The notes: generated by a model from the sequence alone, not told the origin. A stretch of DNA of 64,000 nt from Zygnema cylindricum (GCA_037447655.1 JBBHKE010001708.1:32501-96500), one strand, 5' to 3'; shown: positions 34,859 through 48,103, numbered from the stretch's first letter. Numbers and translations: made by a program.

Positions 34859-36885
34859 CTTTGATATGTATTTTGAAAAAGATGGAAATGAAATGGACTC
34901 AAAAGCAGCTTACAAACAATAGAAGAACTGATGAATAGAAGGTGAAGAAGAAGAAAAAGAAGAATGGATAAATAGAAGGGAAGGAAAAGTTACTGAAACA
35001 TATTGCCTTTAACAAGCAACTGTGATTACTTCAGCTTTATCCATTCTTCATTTAGGTAGCAATCGTTATTTTTAGCAAAAAAAATATTGAATATACAGGC
35101 GTTACAGCATTTAGGGATTTGGATCAAACTTAAAAGTAGATGCGCTGTACAAAATGCTGAGCTCAATTATTCAACTCTCCAACTCTCCATTTATTCTTCC
35201 ATACCGCACATTCTAAAGTAATCGCCGTGGTTGCAAGTAAAATGTCAGAAGAAAAAACTTCTGCATACATAAGAACGTATATATTTATATGTTTCCTAGT
35301 CCCTACACAGGTTTCACAGACATGCTTCCTGCTTTGTAAAGCAAAAAATAGACAAGATAAGCAAGTACAGCAGTACTGTACTGTAGTCCTTGGACAGCTA
35401 CAGTAGTAGAAATTAGCAGTGCTGATGTGAATTTAGTGTCAGCTACACTAATTTAATCACTTGCGACGTGGCGTATTTTATGCCCCACATTCAAGTAAGG
35501 TTAGTAATACTACAGTGCAGTATTTAATTTTCTCTACAGAATACGGAACATCGTACATTACCATAGTTCAAAAGTAGGTGAAAGTAGGCCCATACAATAT
35601 GCCTATTGTATGCAAAACATACAATATGACCTTAAGATCCATACTGTATTCGGACCTATTCGGACCAATTAAAACATTCGGACCAAAAATTGGACCAATT
35701 AAAACATTCAGACCAAAAATAATAATTTACACCGTCAGATTCGGACGATCGGACGGTCGCTGATCAAAGTAGTGATCTAAGGAGATCACATGAAAAGCCC
35801 ATAACACAACTTACGATAAAGGCGCCGACCAAAGGCCTACCATAAAAACGCCTACTTTTGAACTATGTACATTACACTGTCCATAGCCATTACAGTACAC
35901 CGCCAATCGCTATTAGCGTACAGGTTTCTTTAGCGTATAGGAATAATTACCGTTATTAACGCTAATTGGGAATATGGAAATTTTCAAAAAAATCGTTTAC
36001 TCTAATTAAGAATTAAGGTTTTTTTAAATAGTATGGATAATTCTATTTGAGAATTTGAGAAAAAAAAAGCGGGACCGAATTAGCGTTCAATACGCTAATA
36101 GCGTTTGGCGGTGTAGCTGATCACTCTATTTCGAGTGACGTTTTTAATAATTAAAAAATCGTACATGTGTTGTGTGCGGTGTTGCGCTGTGAGTGTCATT
36201 AACTCATTATTCAGTCTATTTAATTATTATAACCAGCCGACACTAATTAGTTTCTTATCTCTAATAGCGATGGCCGGTGTAGATGTGTGGTGCGAAGGAT
36301 ATTGGATAGTGGATAGTGTATACTGGATGCTGGATAGTGTAACTGTAATAAATGTCCGTACATATTCTATGTCCGTTCGTACAATAATCTATCCTCCAGA
36401 ATGTCCGCAACTGCGCAATGCTGCAGGGAACACGCCTCAGTCAGCACGTGTCAACAGCGAATAATTTCTGGTAACAGTTATATTTCAGTTACGGTGAATC
36501 TAGCCGTACAAAACGCAAAACTGCTGTACAGTACAGCACTGTGGTATCCGCATATGACATAAAGTACAATAAGTTCAGTGAATAATTGTACTTTTACGTA
36601 CAGAAGCCTATGGAAAACCTTTCCTCAAGGATAAAGAATTGCTTGTCTCCAAATTTTATAAAATCAAAAACAAAAAACAAAAAAGGAAAGTTAGTTTTTC
36701 AAGTTCAAGACCGATTTTGTGACATTAGCTGCCACTGTGTTATGTACTGTCTAGTTTTTCCAACAGGGAAAGACTATTTTATGTGAAGACATTTTACGCA
36801 TATATAACTCAAATATATACATACATATTACAAATTTTACACATAAAACTGTTTTTTCTTCTGAATATATCAACCAGATACCAAG
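34859..36885. other. Intergenic region between the divergent mTERF and NOSIP genes
   Basis: Shared upstream region of two divergently transcribed genes. It contains a full MITE (35896-36115), relics at about 35411-35525 and 36170-36281, CAGTAC/GTACTG clusters, and a short direct repeat GGACCAATTAAAACATTC at about 35664 and 35692. No gene seen. Confidence 0.45.
35896..36115. mobile_element. TACACC-family MITE, 220 bp
   Basis: The left terminus TACACCGCCAATCGCTATTAG and right terminus CTAATAGCGTTTGGCGGTGTA are near-perfect inverted repeats. Its interior (GGGACCGAATTAGCG, TTTACTCTAATTAAG) is closer to the roughly 620-bp class than to the roughly 200-bp class. Confidence 0.8.
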
Positions 36886-38742
36886 ATGCCTCAGCGTCAT
36901 TCTAAAAACAATAATGATCTTGCACATTTTACATATGAAGAAAAGAGGAGATTAGGGTTTGGGACTCAAAAGGAAAGACTTGGAAAGGACTCCATCAAAC
37001 CTTTTGATTCTTGTGCTCTTTGTCTCAAGCCTGTCATTGATCCAGTATCCTGTAAAAATGGCCACCTGTTTTGTAAAGACTGTATTTACGCCTGCCTTTT
37101 GGCACAGAAAAAAGATATAAAACGGTAAGCGATTTCGTTTTATCTTGTTTTTTGTAAACTTTGTGTTTTTTTTCATTATTGCCAAATATTTGAAGCTTGT
37201 TTATGCATTTTTAACGCACGTAAATAATAAAAAAATATATGTGTTTATGTAAGATGTTGAAGGTTTTCATATCTTGTTTAACTATCTAGTTTTGACTGCC
37301 GGACGATTTTTAGGAAAATTTGCCTTTTTTTTAATTGACTTTTTTATAATAGTATGGATCCTAAAAACCCTTATATCCTCATACACATCTAAGGAGTCTG
37401 CCCAGTGACAAAGCCTTAAAAAAGCCTAACAAACAAAAAAAAAAAAACCTGAAACACGTTCGAATCGGCTAATTGATGAATGAGGCAAATGGAAAGCCAG
37501 TATGCGTTTTGTCAAGCTAATGCAGTTGTTTAAAATAAGTTGAAAAATTCAGTAGAATGTCTTTCAAACTTACATTTAAAACTTTCTTTAGAGACGTGAA
37601 GGGCTCAACTCCGTATGGACCATCCCATGACCGTTTACGATTATTGGGTATTTTCTGACCTTACAGATGAGAATCGTGCGGTCAGAAATAGCCTAATCTT
37701 TGAAAAAGGGTAACTCAATAAACCAAAAGAGTCTTATTGGAGCCAACCCTAATACTGCAAGAAGTAAGTACTGATACTGCAGGTTAAGTGTGGAAAGCCT
37801 TCAAAAATGTGGACATATAACAAGCCTCTCTGGCACACTCATTGTATTGACATTTTTGTTTATCTGGTACACTGTCCATCTCTATTAGAGTAAATCACTT
37901 TAATTCATGTGAGTGTTTTTGACCCTTATAAATAAGTGGTAATTCCATTTTATAGTTAAGTGGCAAAAGTTAACCCAGTGTATTTAAATTTATGAAAGTG
38001 TCAACCCTAGCAATTTACTAACTCTAATAGCGATGGGTGGTGTATTTTTGCATGCAGGAAAGTTGCTCTTTACCATTTTCAAGAAAAGCAAGAAGCGGAA
38101 GAAAAGAAAGAACAGGAGATTGCGGAGAGAGAGAGAGAGCTTGAAGCTTTTGATAGGCAAAACAGTAGTGCAGTTCCTGTGACTGAGGATGGACGCCAAT
38201 TGAGTCGAAGCCATAGTTCAGGTTTTCATGGAGCCAATTCTGTAAAAACAACAGCATATGAAGAAGAGGCTCTGAGAACGATGCGAGCCTATTGGTTGCC
38301 TTCAGCAACCCCAGAAGCTTCCGAGAGATTGGAGGCACCAGACACGCACACTGTTTGTCCCGAGGGAAAAGAAAAACTAAAGTTGAAGGATCTTTTCGAT
38401 GTCCGCTTTATGGAATTACCAGGACGAGAGGCTAAAGAAATCGAGACTGGCGGAGATCGTTTTATGTGTGCCTCATGTTCTGAAACTTTTACAAATGTAT
38501 CATCCATTACGGCGATTCGAACGTGTGGTCACGCATTCTGTAAAAGATGTGCAGAAAAGTTTGTCTTAACGGATTTGGCGTGTGTCACATGTTCCAAACC
38601 TTGTAAAGCGAAGGATGTGGTGAATCTGGAAAAAGGAGGGACAGGATTTAGTGGCCATGGTGATCAAGTTGTTGCCACAGTATTCAAACATCTCGGTAGT
38701 GGATCTGGGGCAGCCCCTTTGCGCCCAATAACAAGACTGTAG
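36886..38742 (+). CDS. NOSIP: NOSIP-type RING/U-box E3 ubiquitin ligase
   Basis: Homologue of animal NOSIP and plant CSU1, nuclear E3 ligases also found with spliceosomes. Exon 1 is 36886-37124 and exon 2 38058-38742, joined across one codon (CG then G) by a 933-nt GT-AG intron; 307 aa, against about 300 in the family. The N-terminus MPQRHSKNNNDLAHFTYEEK and the GFGTQKERLGKDSIKPFD segment are family hallmarks. The first zinc or U-box unit is C43-x2-C46, C56, H60, C63, C66. A charged coiled coil follows (residues about 85-115). The second RING has C217-x2-C220, C236-x-H238-x2-C241-x2-C244, C255-x2-C258. All metal ligands are present. The start ATG is the first in frame and precedes the conserved N-terminus. 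The intron carries a MITE. Confidence 0.94.
37868..38044. mobile_element. TACACC-family MITE in the NOSIP intron
   Basis: The left terminus is TACACTGTCCATCTCTATTAG and the right CTCTAATAGCGATGGGTGGTGTA. It ends 13 bases before the exon 2 acceptor, so it supplies or abuts the branch-point and polypyrimidine region. Confidence 0.7.
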
Positions 38743-41512
38743 CTGTAATTTCCTTCTTTTTTTTAGCGGTTTTTGTCATCATGTACGAAGATCCTGCCCT
38801 CTGCTTGTTTGTATTGTGCACCTTGAGATTTTAGTTTTTTTTTTTTTTTTCCCTTTCTTTTACTGTTTTAGAGTTTTTTCGGTTTTCTAGTGGATCGACC
38901 ACCATAGAGGAATGCGTTCACAAAATTGAGATGTAATCGGTTTTGTATCGCAAACTATTAAAATATAATGCAATTCAGGCTGTGACTCTATGGCTTGCTG
39001 TCAGTAAGGTGGTCTCTTTCGCAGATAAAATTACTGTCTTTTTTTATGACTACCGTTTTTTTGCTTATGGGTGTTGATAGAGATTATGATACTTTTTTTA
39101 GGGGAACGGGTTTCAGTGCTTTGTAATGGCTGAATTTATCGCTTTTGGCAAATAGAATATTCAAATTTGAGACAGCTTTTGTCCTATATGCAGTTCTATG
39201 CCGGTTTTCCATAGACCCTGTTCTCTAATACTAAAGCATCGGGAATCGTTATTTGCATTAATAACACCATTCAGTGCCGGTTTTCTTTGCCACTTGAAAG
39301 TTGAATAGCGTCAATAACACTATTTTTTTTTTTGAACGCTAATTTGGTAAGTGATCGAAGGTTGTCCCCATTGCTCGGACCTAAATTAGCATTAATGACA
39401 CTGAAATAAACGCTGTGGATAAGGATTGGACTAACAGGAAATGATGCGGATTACAGTCCAATAAAGAAATAAACAAATAGTTTTATTGGTACTATTTTAG
39501 GTCAAAGGGTAAACTTAGGAGCACCAACATAGTGATGTTGACATTATTTTAGGTAGATTGGGTAAAAGGTAGGAGCACCATAATGAAAGTTATACTATAT
39601 TAGGTGAGAGGAATAACAAATAAGATCACCGTTATGGTGATATTGACACTATTATAGGTCCTAGAGTAAAAATTTAGGATCACAAATATAGTCAACGACT
39701 CTAAAGAAGGATACACCATGTCGCTTTCACATAGCTTCGGTGTGATCATTACTTCTAGTCACCAATACTCAAAACTTTTTTGTTAGTAAGTTGACCATAG
39801 TTGACATGCAACAGTACCACACTAGTTTTAGTGTTTGGAACTTTTCCTATTTACAAATAATAATCAACTCAAGGAGAACAACATTCTCCTTTTAAAAACA
39901 ACATTCTACCTTATCATCATTGCTTCGTGTAATTCTCCATTCAATAAGAGGGAAAAATCACATGCCCCACCATTCCTTAATATTGGAAAGACACAATTTC
40001 TCCTTAGCCTGTACTTCAATGTGAAAAAATACTTTTACATAAGTGTCATAGGATTGCCCACAAAAGAAAATAACTAGCATCTAAACCTAACCCTTAAAAA
40101 CCCTAAAAAACTCCTAAAACCCTAAACTCTCTCCGCAATATCCTTCCAGACTTCTCCTTCAAATCGGTACAACTGCTTACAAACTGATAAAAGGTAAACC
40201 TTTCGTTGAATTCTAACCATACAGGAGCCCTAAAATATAACACAACTATCAAAGCTTGTCTACTTGCAGAAAGAGTGCTTTACACGAAATAAAGTTGGTC
40301 AGAGAAATAAAACACAAAAGTTGATTGGAAACACAGAAATAAGAGAGAAACCAGATTTGTCAGTAATCACAGAGAGGAAGTCCATTATCTACTGCCTGCA
40401 ACCAAAACAAAAGGGGCAAAAAGTGGAAAAAGTATCATGACTAGAAATATATAAAATAGAAACATGAGTCACTAGGATTTCCTGAGAGTTCCTACCACTC
40501 AGAACTTCAAAGAATTGTTTTTTTGCAAAAGGTGGATTGAACCAGAAGAAATTACAGCACACATTGCGATTTTTCCCATTCAATATATATAGCTACAAGG
40601 TCTACAAAGACAGAGGAAATCATAAAATCTTGCTTTTTAATAAAGTCTGGTTTTTTTTGTTAAAAAGAAGTACAAAATAACAGAAATTCTCCATTGCCAT
40701 CGAAATAAAGTTATTCATATCATCGCAGGAACAAAAAAAAAGAAAAGAGAGAGAGAGAGATTTAGCAAGACGTAAAACAAACATAAAACAAATACAAAGG
40801 ATAATAAAATAGATAAAAGAAAATAAAAAAATAATAATAATAAAAGCAACTGACAATCATTATTGTGACATAGTTTGTGTGGCTCTAAGTTAGCGGTTTC
40901 CTTTTGGATGAAATACATTCAAAAAAATATAAACATTTTATCTTTCACCAACTAATATGCAGGGATTAATTTATATTTGCATTTGAATAAATGGAATAAT
41001 TTGCTGAACTTCATGATTCGCTAAGTTTTATGATTTACTGTGTGTGTGTGTGTGTGTGTGTGGATATATATAGGTATACATGTATTGGGGGAAGGGAAAG
41101 GAAGGAATAAAACAACAAAACATAGATTCCACAACAACAAACTCCATTTAAAGTACAAGTTTAATGATTTTAAAAAACCAATAAAAGAAATGCTCATTTT
41201 AAATAGAAAAAAAAGAATAAAACTACAAAAAATAAGTCCACAACAACAAAAAACTCTTTCTCCATTTAAAGTGTAAGTTCAATGAATTTGAAAAACCAAT
41301 AAAGAAAAATGCACATTGTAAATAGAAAAGGAAAAAAAAAGATGAAGATTTCAAACTTTTTCATTGCAAAAGTTTTGCAATCAAAAATTCAAAATTTTCG
41401 GAAAGTTTCACAAAAGTTTTGACAAAGTAAACATTTTCCTTCTAAAAGATTTCTCTTTTGAGAAATCAAATCTTCGACTTATTCCAAAACTGAAAAATTG
41501 AGCGGAGAAAAA
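38743..41512. other. Gene-free interval with small repeats
   Basis: No gene recognised. It holds a MITE relic at about 39235-39412, a minisatellite of about 60 bp at 39480-39690 (GTAAACTTAGGAGCACCA and a TGATATTGACACTATT theme), telomere-like words at 40079-40130, a (TG)n run at 41039-41061, and a tandem pair of about 125-bp units at 41098-41335 (CCACAACAACAAA, CTCCATTTAAAGT, AAAAACCAATAAA in each). Confidence 0.5.
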
Positions 41513-41522
41513 NNNNNNNNNN
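41513..41522. other. Assembly gap (10 N)
   Basis: A run of ten N. The true distance is unknown. Confidence 0.99.
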
Positions 41523-44500
41523 TTCATCTGACTTTTTTTAAATTAACGGTATGTACAAAGCTTATCTTACAAGTAGCGTTCCGAATGAACATCTGGATCG
41601 ATTGGTATGCTCTTAAGTTAGCTAGGTCTGCAAGTAAGCCTTGCGATGAACATTCCATTCGAAACATGTATGGCAATTAATTTTTTTTCAGTCTACTTTT
41701 TGCTGATAGCCAATATTTGTGCAGCTGCTGTGTCTCTGGGCAAAGCTCCAAGAGACCTATGTAGTTTTCAGCCATATTATGAATGTTTACGCTCTATTTC
41801 AAAATATATGTCGCATCTTCATTTACACATTAGGGATGTATGAATGTCTAATGAGAACCATGCATTCTAGTGTTCAAACATCACTGAAGAAGTTTAATGA
41901 GACTTGTTAAGACTTAATCAATCTGGGATTTTGAATCTTATGGTAAGGTCCCTCTCTGAATAATTGTGAAATGTTGAAAAGTATTTATAGCTTATTTTGG
42001 TAGAGATTTTACATGACAATTAAGGTTTTCTGGCAGTTTGGGATTTTCTGAAGTCCAATAATTGCTTGGGTTGTTACGGTGTTTGTGTCTTTTCCAGAAG
42101 TTTATATTGTGGAAGTTATATCATAATATTTTCACATTTTCTTTCTTCTCATGAATTTACCCTTCCATTGAAACTTAAAACCATATGTTTTGCTTGCCAT
42201 AATGAGGTTACTGATGAAAGTATGTAACTTCTGTGCTCCCTTGGCATCATTTGAAATAAATTATTAGCCTGTAGGTTTGTTAGTGTTTGAGCTATGAGAC
42301 TTTCATTTTAGTTTCTTATCAGTGAAAAAAACTTGGCTCCATCAACTCCGACCTCTTAACCTTCCAAAACATGTGAACTCTATTTCGCAGATGACTATAC
42401 TCAGTCTTTCAGATCCTTGAGAATGCAGGCAACTTGTTGTAATCCATGCCCATCTATACCATTGACGCAAACAGTTGATGTTATTCATACTTGGTATGAT
42501 AAAGATTCGACCACTAAAAGTGTGAATTGTAGGGTAGTTAGATTTTGGCATGGATTCAAAAGCTGTGGTACTATCTGTCTTGAGTGTTAATTTGGAGGCA
42601 TAGACGCCCCTTGGGGATGAGGGGATTGATATGTGGCATCACATCAACAAAGGATTTTCAATTCATGAGGAAGCTACACCTTGTATCGCTTTTTGTGTTA
42701 ACATATTTTTTGCCTTCTCTCCATACACTCGTGTCTGGTTTATGATTGGAGAGCACCAACTGGACGGTGAGAACCTTGCCTTTCAATCGAAACTGTCGGA
42801 TTAAAAAATCTGACAAGTGTGCCCAGGGAAAAGATGTCTTAAGTGGCTAAAAAAACACTAACATTGAAAGTGATTCACGGTGCAGTAGCTCAAAAAGTTT
42901 AGGTTTAACAATGGATGGTCATTTGTGCTTGTGCAAGCGGGTTTTTCTTAGGTGTAGTTAGACATAAGGCAAATAGATTGTTGCGCCTCTCGCGGACACG
43001 ATGGTTTCTGGTCACCAACCTCTTAGAAGTAAGTGCTTCATATTATTGTCATGGTATGCAGATACAGGTAAGTCGAGTGAAGTAGACAACCCTGATTGTG
43101 ATATTTCGAGCAATATTCAATAAGAAAGACCGAGTTGAGGTCCATTCCCTCAAACTTTATTCTTCCAACGAACACCATGTCGGAAAATTGCCACCTCAAC
43201 CACGCCCAAGGAGACTCTCCAGCTGAGAATAATCTTAAGGATAACGAAAGCACAAAAACATTAGCTAAGCATTTTATGTTAGGGTCAGCATGATTATTAG
43301 CAGCTATGACGACGACTAGCGTTGTCTCGTCATAACACCTTTAAGTTTCGAAATAACGCCTTAAAACGCACATCCCTGAATGGTGCACGTTGAAGAACTT
43401 GAATCGCAATTAGCATTAATAACAATATATTGGTGTCACTAAAATGTGGCCCTTGCACTTAAAATAGTAATAACAATACCAGCTGATTTTCGTTGACTTT
43501 ATTTCTTTAGACGGTTCAAAGGATGCCGTACCAATCAAAACTGAATTAGAATTAACAACTTAAATAAAACTCCCCACACTACTAAAGCTTTTGTATTAAT
43601 AGTGATCCACGGTGTAGTTTGGATTTGTACTCTTGGTGGTACCATTATAACATTTTCTTTAAATGTTTATTTTATTTTGTTTTGTTTTGTTTTGTTTTTA
43701 ATCCATTTTGTACCCTAATTGTTTTCCCAACGCAAGTTTTTGCAATTAACGTTTTTTCCATTTAGAACGCGCGGTGTATTTCCGCCGCAAGGTACCTACA
43801 GCCGCTACCGGTTTCCAGCCGCCGGCTGGTCACATCCGGCCGCCAAAAAGAGTCGCGCGATTGGTGACCGACGGATCCAGCCGTTTGGTAAAATCGTACA
43901 ACTGTCGAATCTGATGTGCTCAACTCTATAAGACTTTAAGTAGAGGCACATGGTTGCAGTGGAACGTTCCAAAGTCGACAAGATCTGCCACGTGCGTCTT
44001 CATTAATTAATTGGACAATATGCATGCAAGTTTTCCAAGCATACCGACTTTTTTCGTCTTAAGCGTCAGATACTCATGGCTGCCGTGGAGAATCTCCAAA
44101 ACGTCGGCAGGATCTTCCGCGTGCGACGTCATTTATCCATTGGTTAATGCGCGAAGTAAGCATCCCATGCGTACGGTCTTTGGCAGTCTTAAGCGTCGAA
44201 GGCTTGTGCTGGTTCCGGGATGTTTCGTAAATAGATTAATTTACGACGCAATCTAATGAAAGGAATGTTCTCCTTGACCGGCCGTACGTATGACTACAGT
44301 ACAGTACTGTATTGTACTGTAGTGAGACTAGGTACGGACGTACCCTATGTTACTTTTTCAGATGGGGCCATATAAAATATAGAGTCTGCGAAGCGAAAGC
44401 GAAGGGCGGGTTAGGGTTTGTCCCATGCTGGTTAAAATGACAAGACTATTGCTTAATTAACACCATGTGTAATATCGCATCTTGCTAAATTATTCGAAAA

Positions 44501-44635
44501 ACCCTCAGTAAAATATTTATATTATTTTTGAAAAATTTACAGAGTCTGACCAAGAATTTGCTTCAACAATCACATTTTGGGGCGTTTCCGGAAAATACTT
44601 GAAATGGACGTAACATAAAAGTACACACTGTACTG
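41523..44635. other. Gene-free interval with MITE relics
   Basis: No gene recognised. Right halves of family elements are visible at about 42770-42890 (ending GTGATTCACGGTGCAGTA, with the CTTGCCTTTCAATCG and CAAGTGTGCCCAGGG blocks of the 220-bp class) and about 43397-43616 (ends GAATCGCAATTAGCATTA and TTAATAGTGATCCACGGTGTA). A degenerate tandem pair lies at about 43977-44215, with CTTAAGCGTC closing each unit. Confidence 0.45.
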
Positions 44636-44853
44636 TACACCGTGAATCGCTATTAGTGTTGATGTTTTTTTCTCTTAAAACATCTTTTCTCCGTACACAC
44701 ATGTCAAAATGTGGATCTGACGGTTGCGTTTGAAAGGTAAGGTTCTCAGCTTCCGATCGGCGGTCTCAAATTGGAGATCGGACCAGTGTGTACGGAGAAA
44801 AAATGTTTTATATGGCGACAAATTTGTTAACACTAATAGCGATACAAGGTGTA
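44636..44853. mobile_element. TACACC-family MITE, 218 bp
   Basis: The left end TACACCGTGAATCGCTATTAG and right end CTAATAGCGATACAAGGTGTA are inverted. Inside are a second inverted pair (TTCTCCGTACACACATGTC and TGTGTACGGAGAAAA) and the GGCGGTCTCAAATTG block shared with 46881-47101, 47733-47857 and 48446-48669. Confidence 0.8.
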
Positions 44854-45746
44854 GCTGGAAAAAAAAAGGAGAAAAATGGAAAATCCGTGAAAAACTCCGA
44901 TTAGCTCAAATGGCCTTTTTATATTTCCTCGATCTGGCCTCTGTTCCTGAAATGCTGCCGCGTGCCAAAAGTTTTGTCGTTTCTCATCGATGAACGTAAA
45001 ATTTTGAAGTCAAACCGGAATCTTGGTTATGATGCACGCAAAAAAAATAAAAACCGCTAATTTTTATAGTTAGCGAAATCTACTGTTCGATCCAACTCTG
45101 ATTCGCAATCAATATAAACAATTTTGAATTTTGCCAAACCGCAAACGTTACGTTTTCGTACCGCTGCCAGATCATCTCGTACGGAATGATTATCCAACAA
45201 TTGTACTTCATGAGCTGACTATAGTTTTTGCCCTTTAGTCCGGACCTGAAATCACGGAGCTACCGCACCAAAGCTCCTGAGACTATACACGCTAGAAATC
45301 GCCGTACATTGGTCAAGATCTCGAATTTATGAAATTTGAATTTCCATTATTTGAAAGTTTTGCCGGCGAATATATAATCCGTTAATCACAGGTTTCACAC
45401 GTGTGAAGACAAATATGACGATATATATTATTTTGGACAAGACACAATACCGTACGTACCGCGTGAATACTGCGTGATTTCCGCTGCAGTATGGCGATTG
45501 TGTGATTCGGAAACCCTAAAAAAAAAAAGTTCAAACGCTTCAATTTCAGCCTAGAAAACCCTAAAAGCTTTATAAAGAGTAGAGGCGCAAAATTTAAAAC
45601 TGAACGATGAAAATTGTCGGTGGCACAAAGGGACAAAATCAAATAATTTGAATGAGCCTTCTACATGTACGGATCACGATCATGAATCTAAAAGATACGG
45701 ATACGTCTGGCACGTGCGGAATTTACCGATTATTCTGCCTAATAAT

Positions 45747-45916
45747 TAGTGTTGGGTATCGAGGACCCATTGCCGATATTAGATATATATCGAATTTCAT
45801 GTACCCGATATTCGATATATCGCTTCGATATATCGAATTTCAAATTATCGCGATATATCGCCGATATATCGTATCGACGATATATCGAAAATGAAAATTT
45901 TAGATTTTTTTTTCAA

Positions 45917-45949
<33 letters not shown>

Positions 45950-46071
45950 ATATATATCGCGATAATTTACGTTGCTCCCGGTACGATATATCGAGGAATC
46001 TGCTCGATCGATATTCGATATATCGAATATCGAAATTATCGCGATATGAAACTACCCGATACCCAACACTA
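45747..46071. mobile_element. hAT-like nonautonomous element with a poly-C tract
   Basis: The TIRs are TAGTGTTGGGTATCG and CGATACCCAACACTA. The flanks carry a perfect 8-bp target duplication CTAATAAT (45739-45746 and 46072-46079), the hallmark of hAT transposition. The inside is made of many short palindromes of the CGATATATCG type and one run of 40 C at 45919-45958. 325 bp, no transposase. Confidence 0.88.
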
Positions 46072-46436
46072 CTAATAATGCTACTGTACTGTACTGTTGT
46101 ACCTTCAGCACGAGTTTGTTAACACCGACAAAAAGTACATTGATTTCGTTTCCGCTATTTTGTCGATTAGGACCACCTCACCTAAATCTGCGTACGGAGA
46201 CCAGTTTTGAAATTAGGCGACGATACTCACAGACAGAATCGCAGTAGTTGACAGAAGGATAACGTCGTTTTTGGACTTCCGTAGAATTTTGCGTGCGGAA
46301 ATGTGTAAGCCTGCATGTAGGCGGCTGGTTAGAGCTGACAAACGGCCGCTAAAGTGAGGAAATCAAGATTTTGACGACCGTCAAAGCGTGCTCGTCGATC
46401 GTAAAAGCGTCATTTTTTGAAACGTGTAATAAGTTA

Positions 46437-46829
46437 GGCCTCTCCTCCATTAGAGGAAAAGTGGGGTTGTTTACTGGAAACCGTACGATTTCGTACAAAT
46501 TCGTACCAATTTTATTTTTTGTCAGATGACACTTGTTTACAAGATGATTCCAATAAAATAGGCGTAAGATTCGACCGTTGGATGTAAGCAATCGCGCACA
46601 TCGTCAGCGAGGAGAGTTTCTTCACACTGGACGATGTGCGCGATTGCTTCGCGAATCTAAAATAGTGAGACATCCAACGGTCGATACTTACGCCTATAAC
46701 ATTGGAGCCATCCTGAAAACATGCTTCGTCATGTTTCGTCTGACAAACAAAAAAAAATGGTACGAATTTGTACGAAATCGTACGACTTCCAGTAAACAAC
46801 CCCACTCTTCTTCCAATGGAAGTTCACCC
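46437..46829. mobile_element. Foldback MITE with TTA target duplication (PIF/Harbinger-like)
   Basis: Almost the whole 393 bp is an imperfect inverted repeat. AGTGGGGTTGTTTACTGGAA pairs with TTCCAGTAAACAACCCCACT, and GATTCGACCGTTGGATGTAA with the inverse near 46668-46690. The element is bounded by GGCC...CACCC ends and TTA on both sides (46434-46436, 46830-46832), as in PIF/Harbinger insertions. No coding capacity. Confidence 0.7.
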
Positions 46830-46880
46830 TTAAAAAACTCATAAGCCTATCGCTAAGGTTAATGCTGTCGTCCGCTACAG

Positions 46881-47101
46881 TACACCATGAATCGCTATTA
46901 GTGTTAATGTTTTATATGCCAAATAAAACATCTAATATCCGTACACACATGTCGGATTTTCAATTTGAGACAGCCAATCAGAAGCTGAGAATGCTATTTT
47001 TCCATCGCATCCGTCAGATCAGCAATCCGACATGTGTGTACCGATAAAAGATGTTTTAGGAAACGAAAAAAACATTAACACTAACAGCGATTCGCGCTGT
47101 A
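46881..47101. mobile_element. TACACC-family MITE, 221 bp
   Basis: Ends TACACCATGAATCGCTATTAG and CTAACAGCGATTCGCGCTGTA. It shares the inner CCGTACACACATGTCGGATT and CCGACATGTGTGTACCG inverted pair with 44636-44853. Three bases (CAG) separate it from the next element. Confidence 0.8.
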
Positions 47102-47104
47102 CAG

Positions 47105-47726
47105 TACACCGCGAATCGTAATTAGAGTAATGAAAAAATTAGAGTACAAAAACCAAAAAAAACAATTAGAGTAATGAACGCTAATTTATGTGATAGAGCT
47201 TTTTCAACTATGAAGTCTACTCTAATTTATTTAAGCATTCTATATTAGGTTCTGTCGGCGATAATTTTTTGCGTGATAATTATGAACACTAAATTATATA
47301 GACGTACAAAATGTGTCACTCTCGTATAGTATTGACGTCATTATGACGCTAGTACTATTTGTCGCATTGAATGTCAGTTAATGTTCACACTGACGACGAT
47401 GCTGTCGACGGACGAGAGTTATGCGAATGGATTTTTTTCGATGTGATTTATTTTTTTGTTTAGTGCGATTTCACGTGCGAGAGCGATTCTATTAAATCAT
47501 TATTTGTACCTTTTTACTTATAAAGGTACAATTTTGCACGGTCAGACGTCGTCCGTACTCCATACTATTTAAAAAAAACCTAAATTAGATTTTCTTACGC
47601 TAATTAAACCTCACCTAAATTAGAATAATGAAACAATTAGAATCGATTACTCTATTTGATGTGATATACTCGAAATTTTGAGCGACCGAATTAGAGTAAT
47701 TTACTCTAATTACAATTCGCGGTGTA
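47105..47726. mobile_element. TACACC-family element, 622 bp, complete
   Basis: Near-perfect inverted ends TACACCGCGAATCGTAATTAG and CTAATTACAATTCGCGGTGTA. Sister of the truncated copy at 20321-20883. The interior has no frame long enough for a transposase. Confidence 0.85.
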
Positions 47727-47732
47727 CTGAAC

Positions 47733-47857
47733 CTAGTCTTAACATTCTCAACTTCCGATTGGCGGTCTCAAATTGAAAATTGGACAAGTGTGTACGGATT
47801 AAAGTTGTTTTAAGTGGCGAACAAAAAAAATTAACACTAAAAGCGATACACGGTGTA
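47733..47857. mobile_element. TACACC-family MITE, right half only
   Basis: It holds the GGCGGTCTCAAATTG block, CAAGTGTGTACGGATTAAAG and the right end AAAGCGATACACGGTGTA of the 220-bp class. The left half is absent; the fragment starts directly after the 622-bp element. Confidence 0.7.
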
Positions 47858-47881
47858 GTTTTGAAGCGAGGAACTTGTTAG

Positions 47882-48103
47882 TAGTGTTGGGTATCGGGTA
47901 GTTTCACATCGCGATAATTTTGATATTCGATATATCGAATATCGATCGAGTAAAGTCCTCGATATATCGTACCGCGACCAACATAAATTATCGCGATATA
48001 TATCGCAAAAAATGGGTGTTCGTACATATACCGTACAGGGAAAGTACGGTAAACCGTACGCAAAATGGTACGGACCCCCCCCCCCCCAACTGAGCGCCCG
48101 CCA

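Noticed and set aside
39835-40077. 80-codon plus-strand frame
   Set aside because: AT-rich chance frame with no recognisable features, next to telomere-like words.
45749-46075. Frame containing a polyproline run
   Set aside because: It lies wholly in the hAT-like element and its poly-C tract. The same holds for the frames at 47837-48287.
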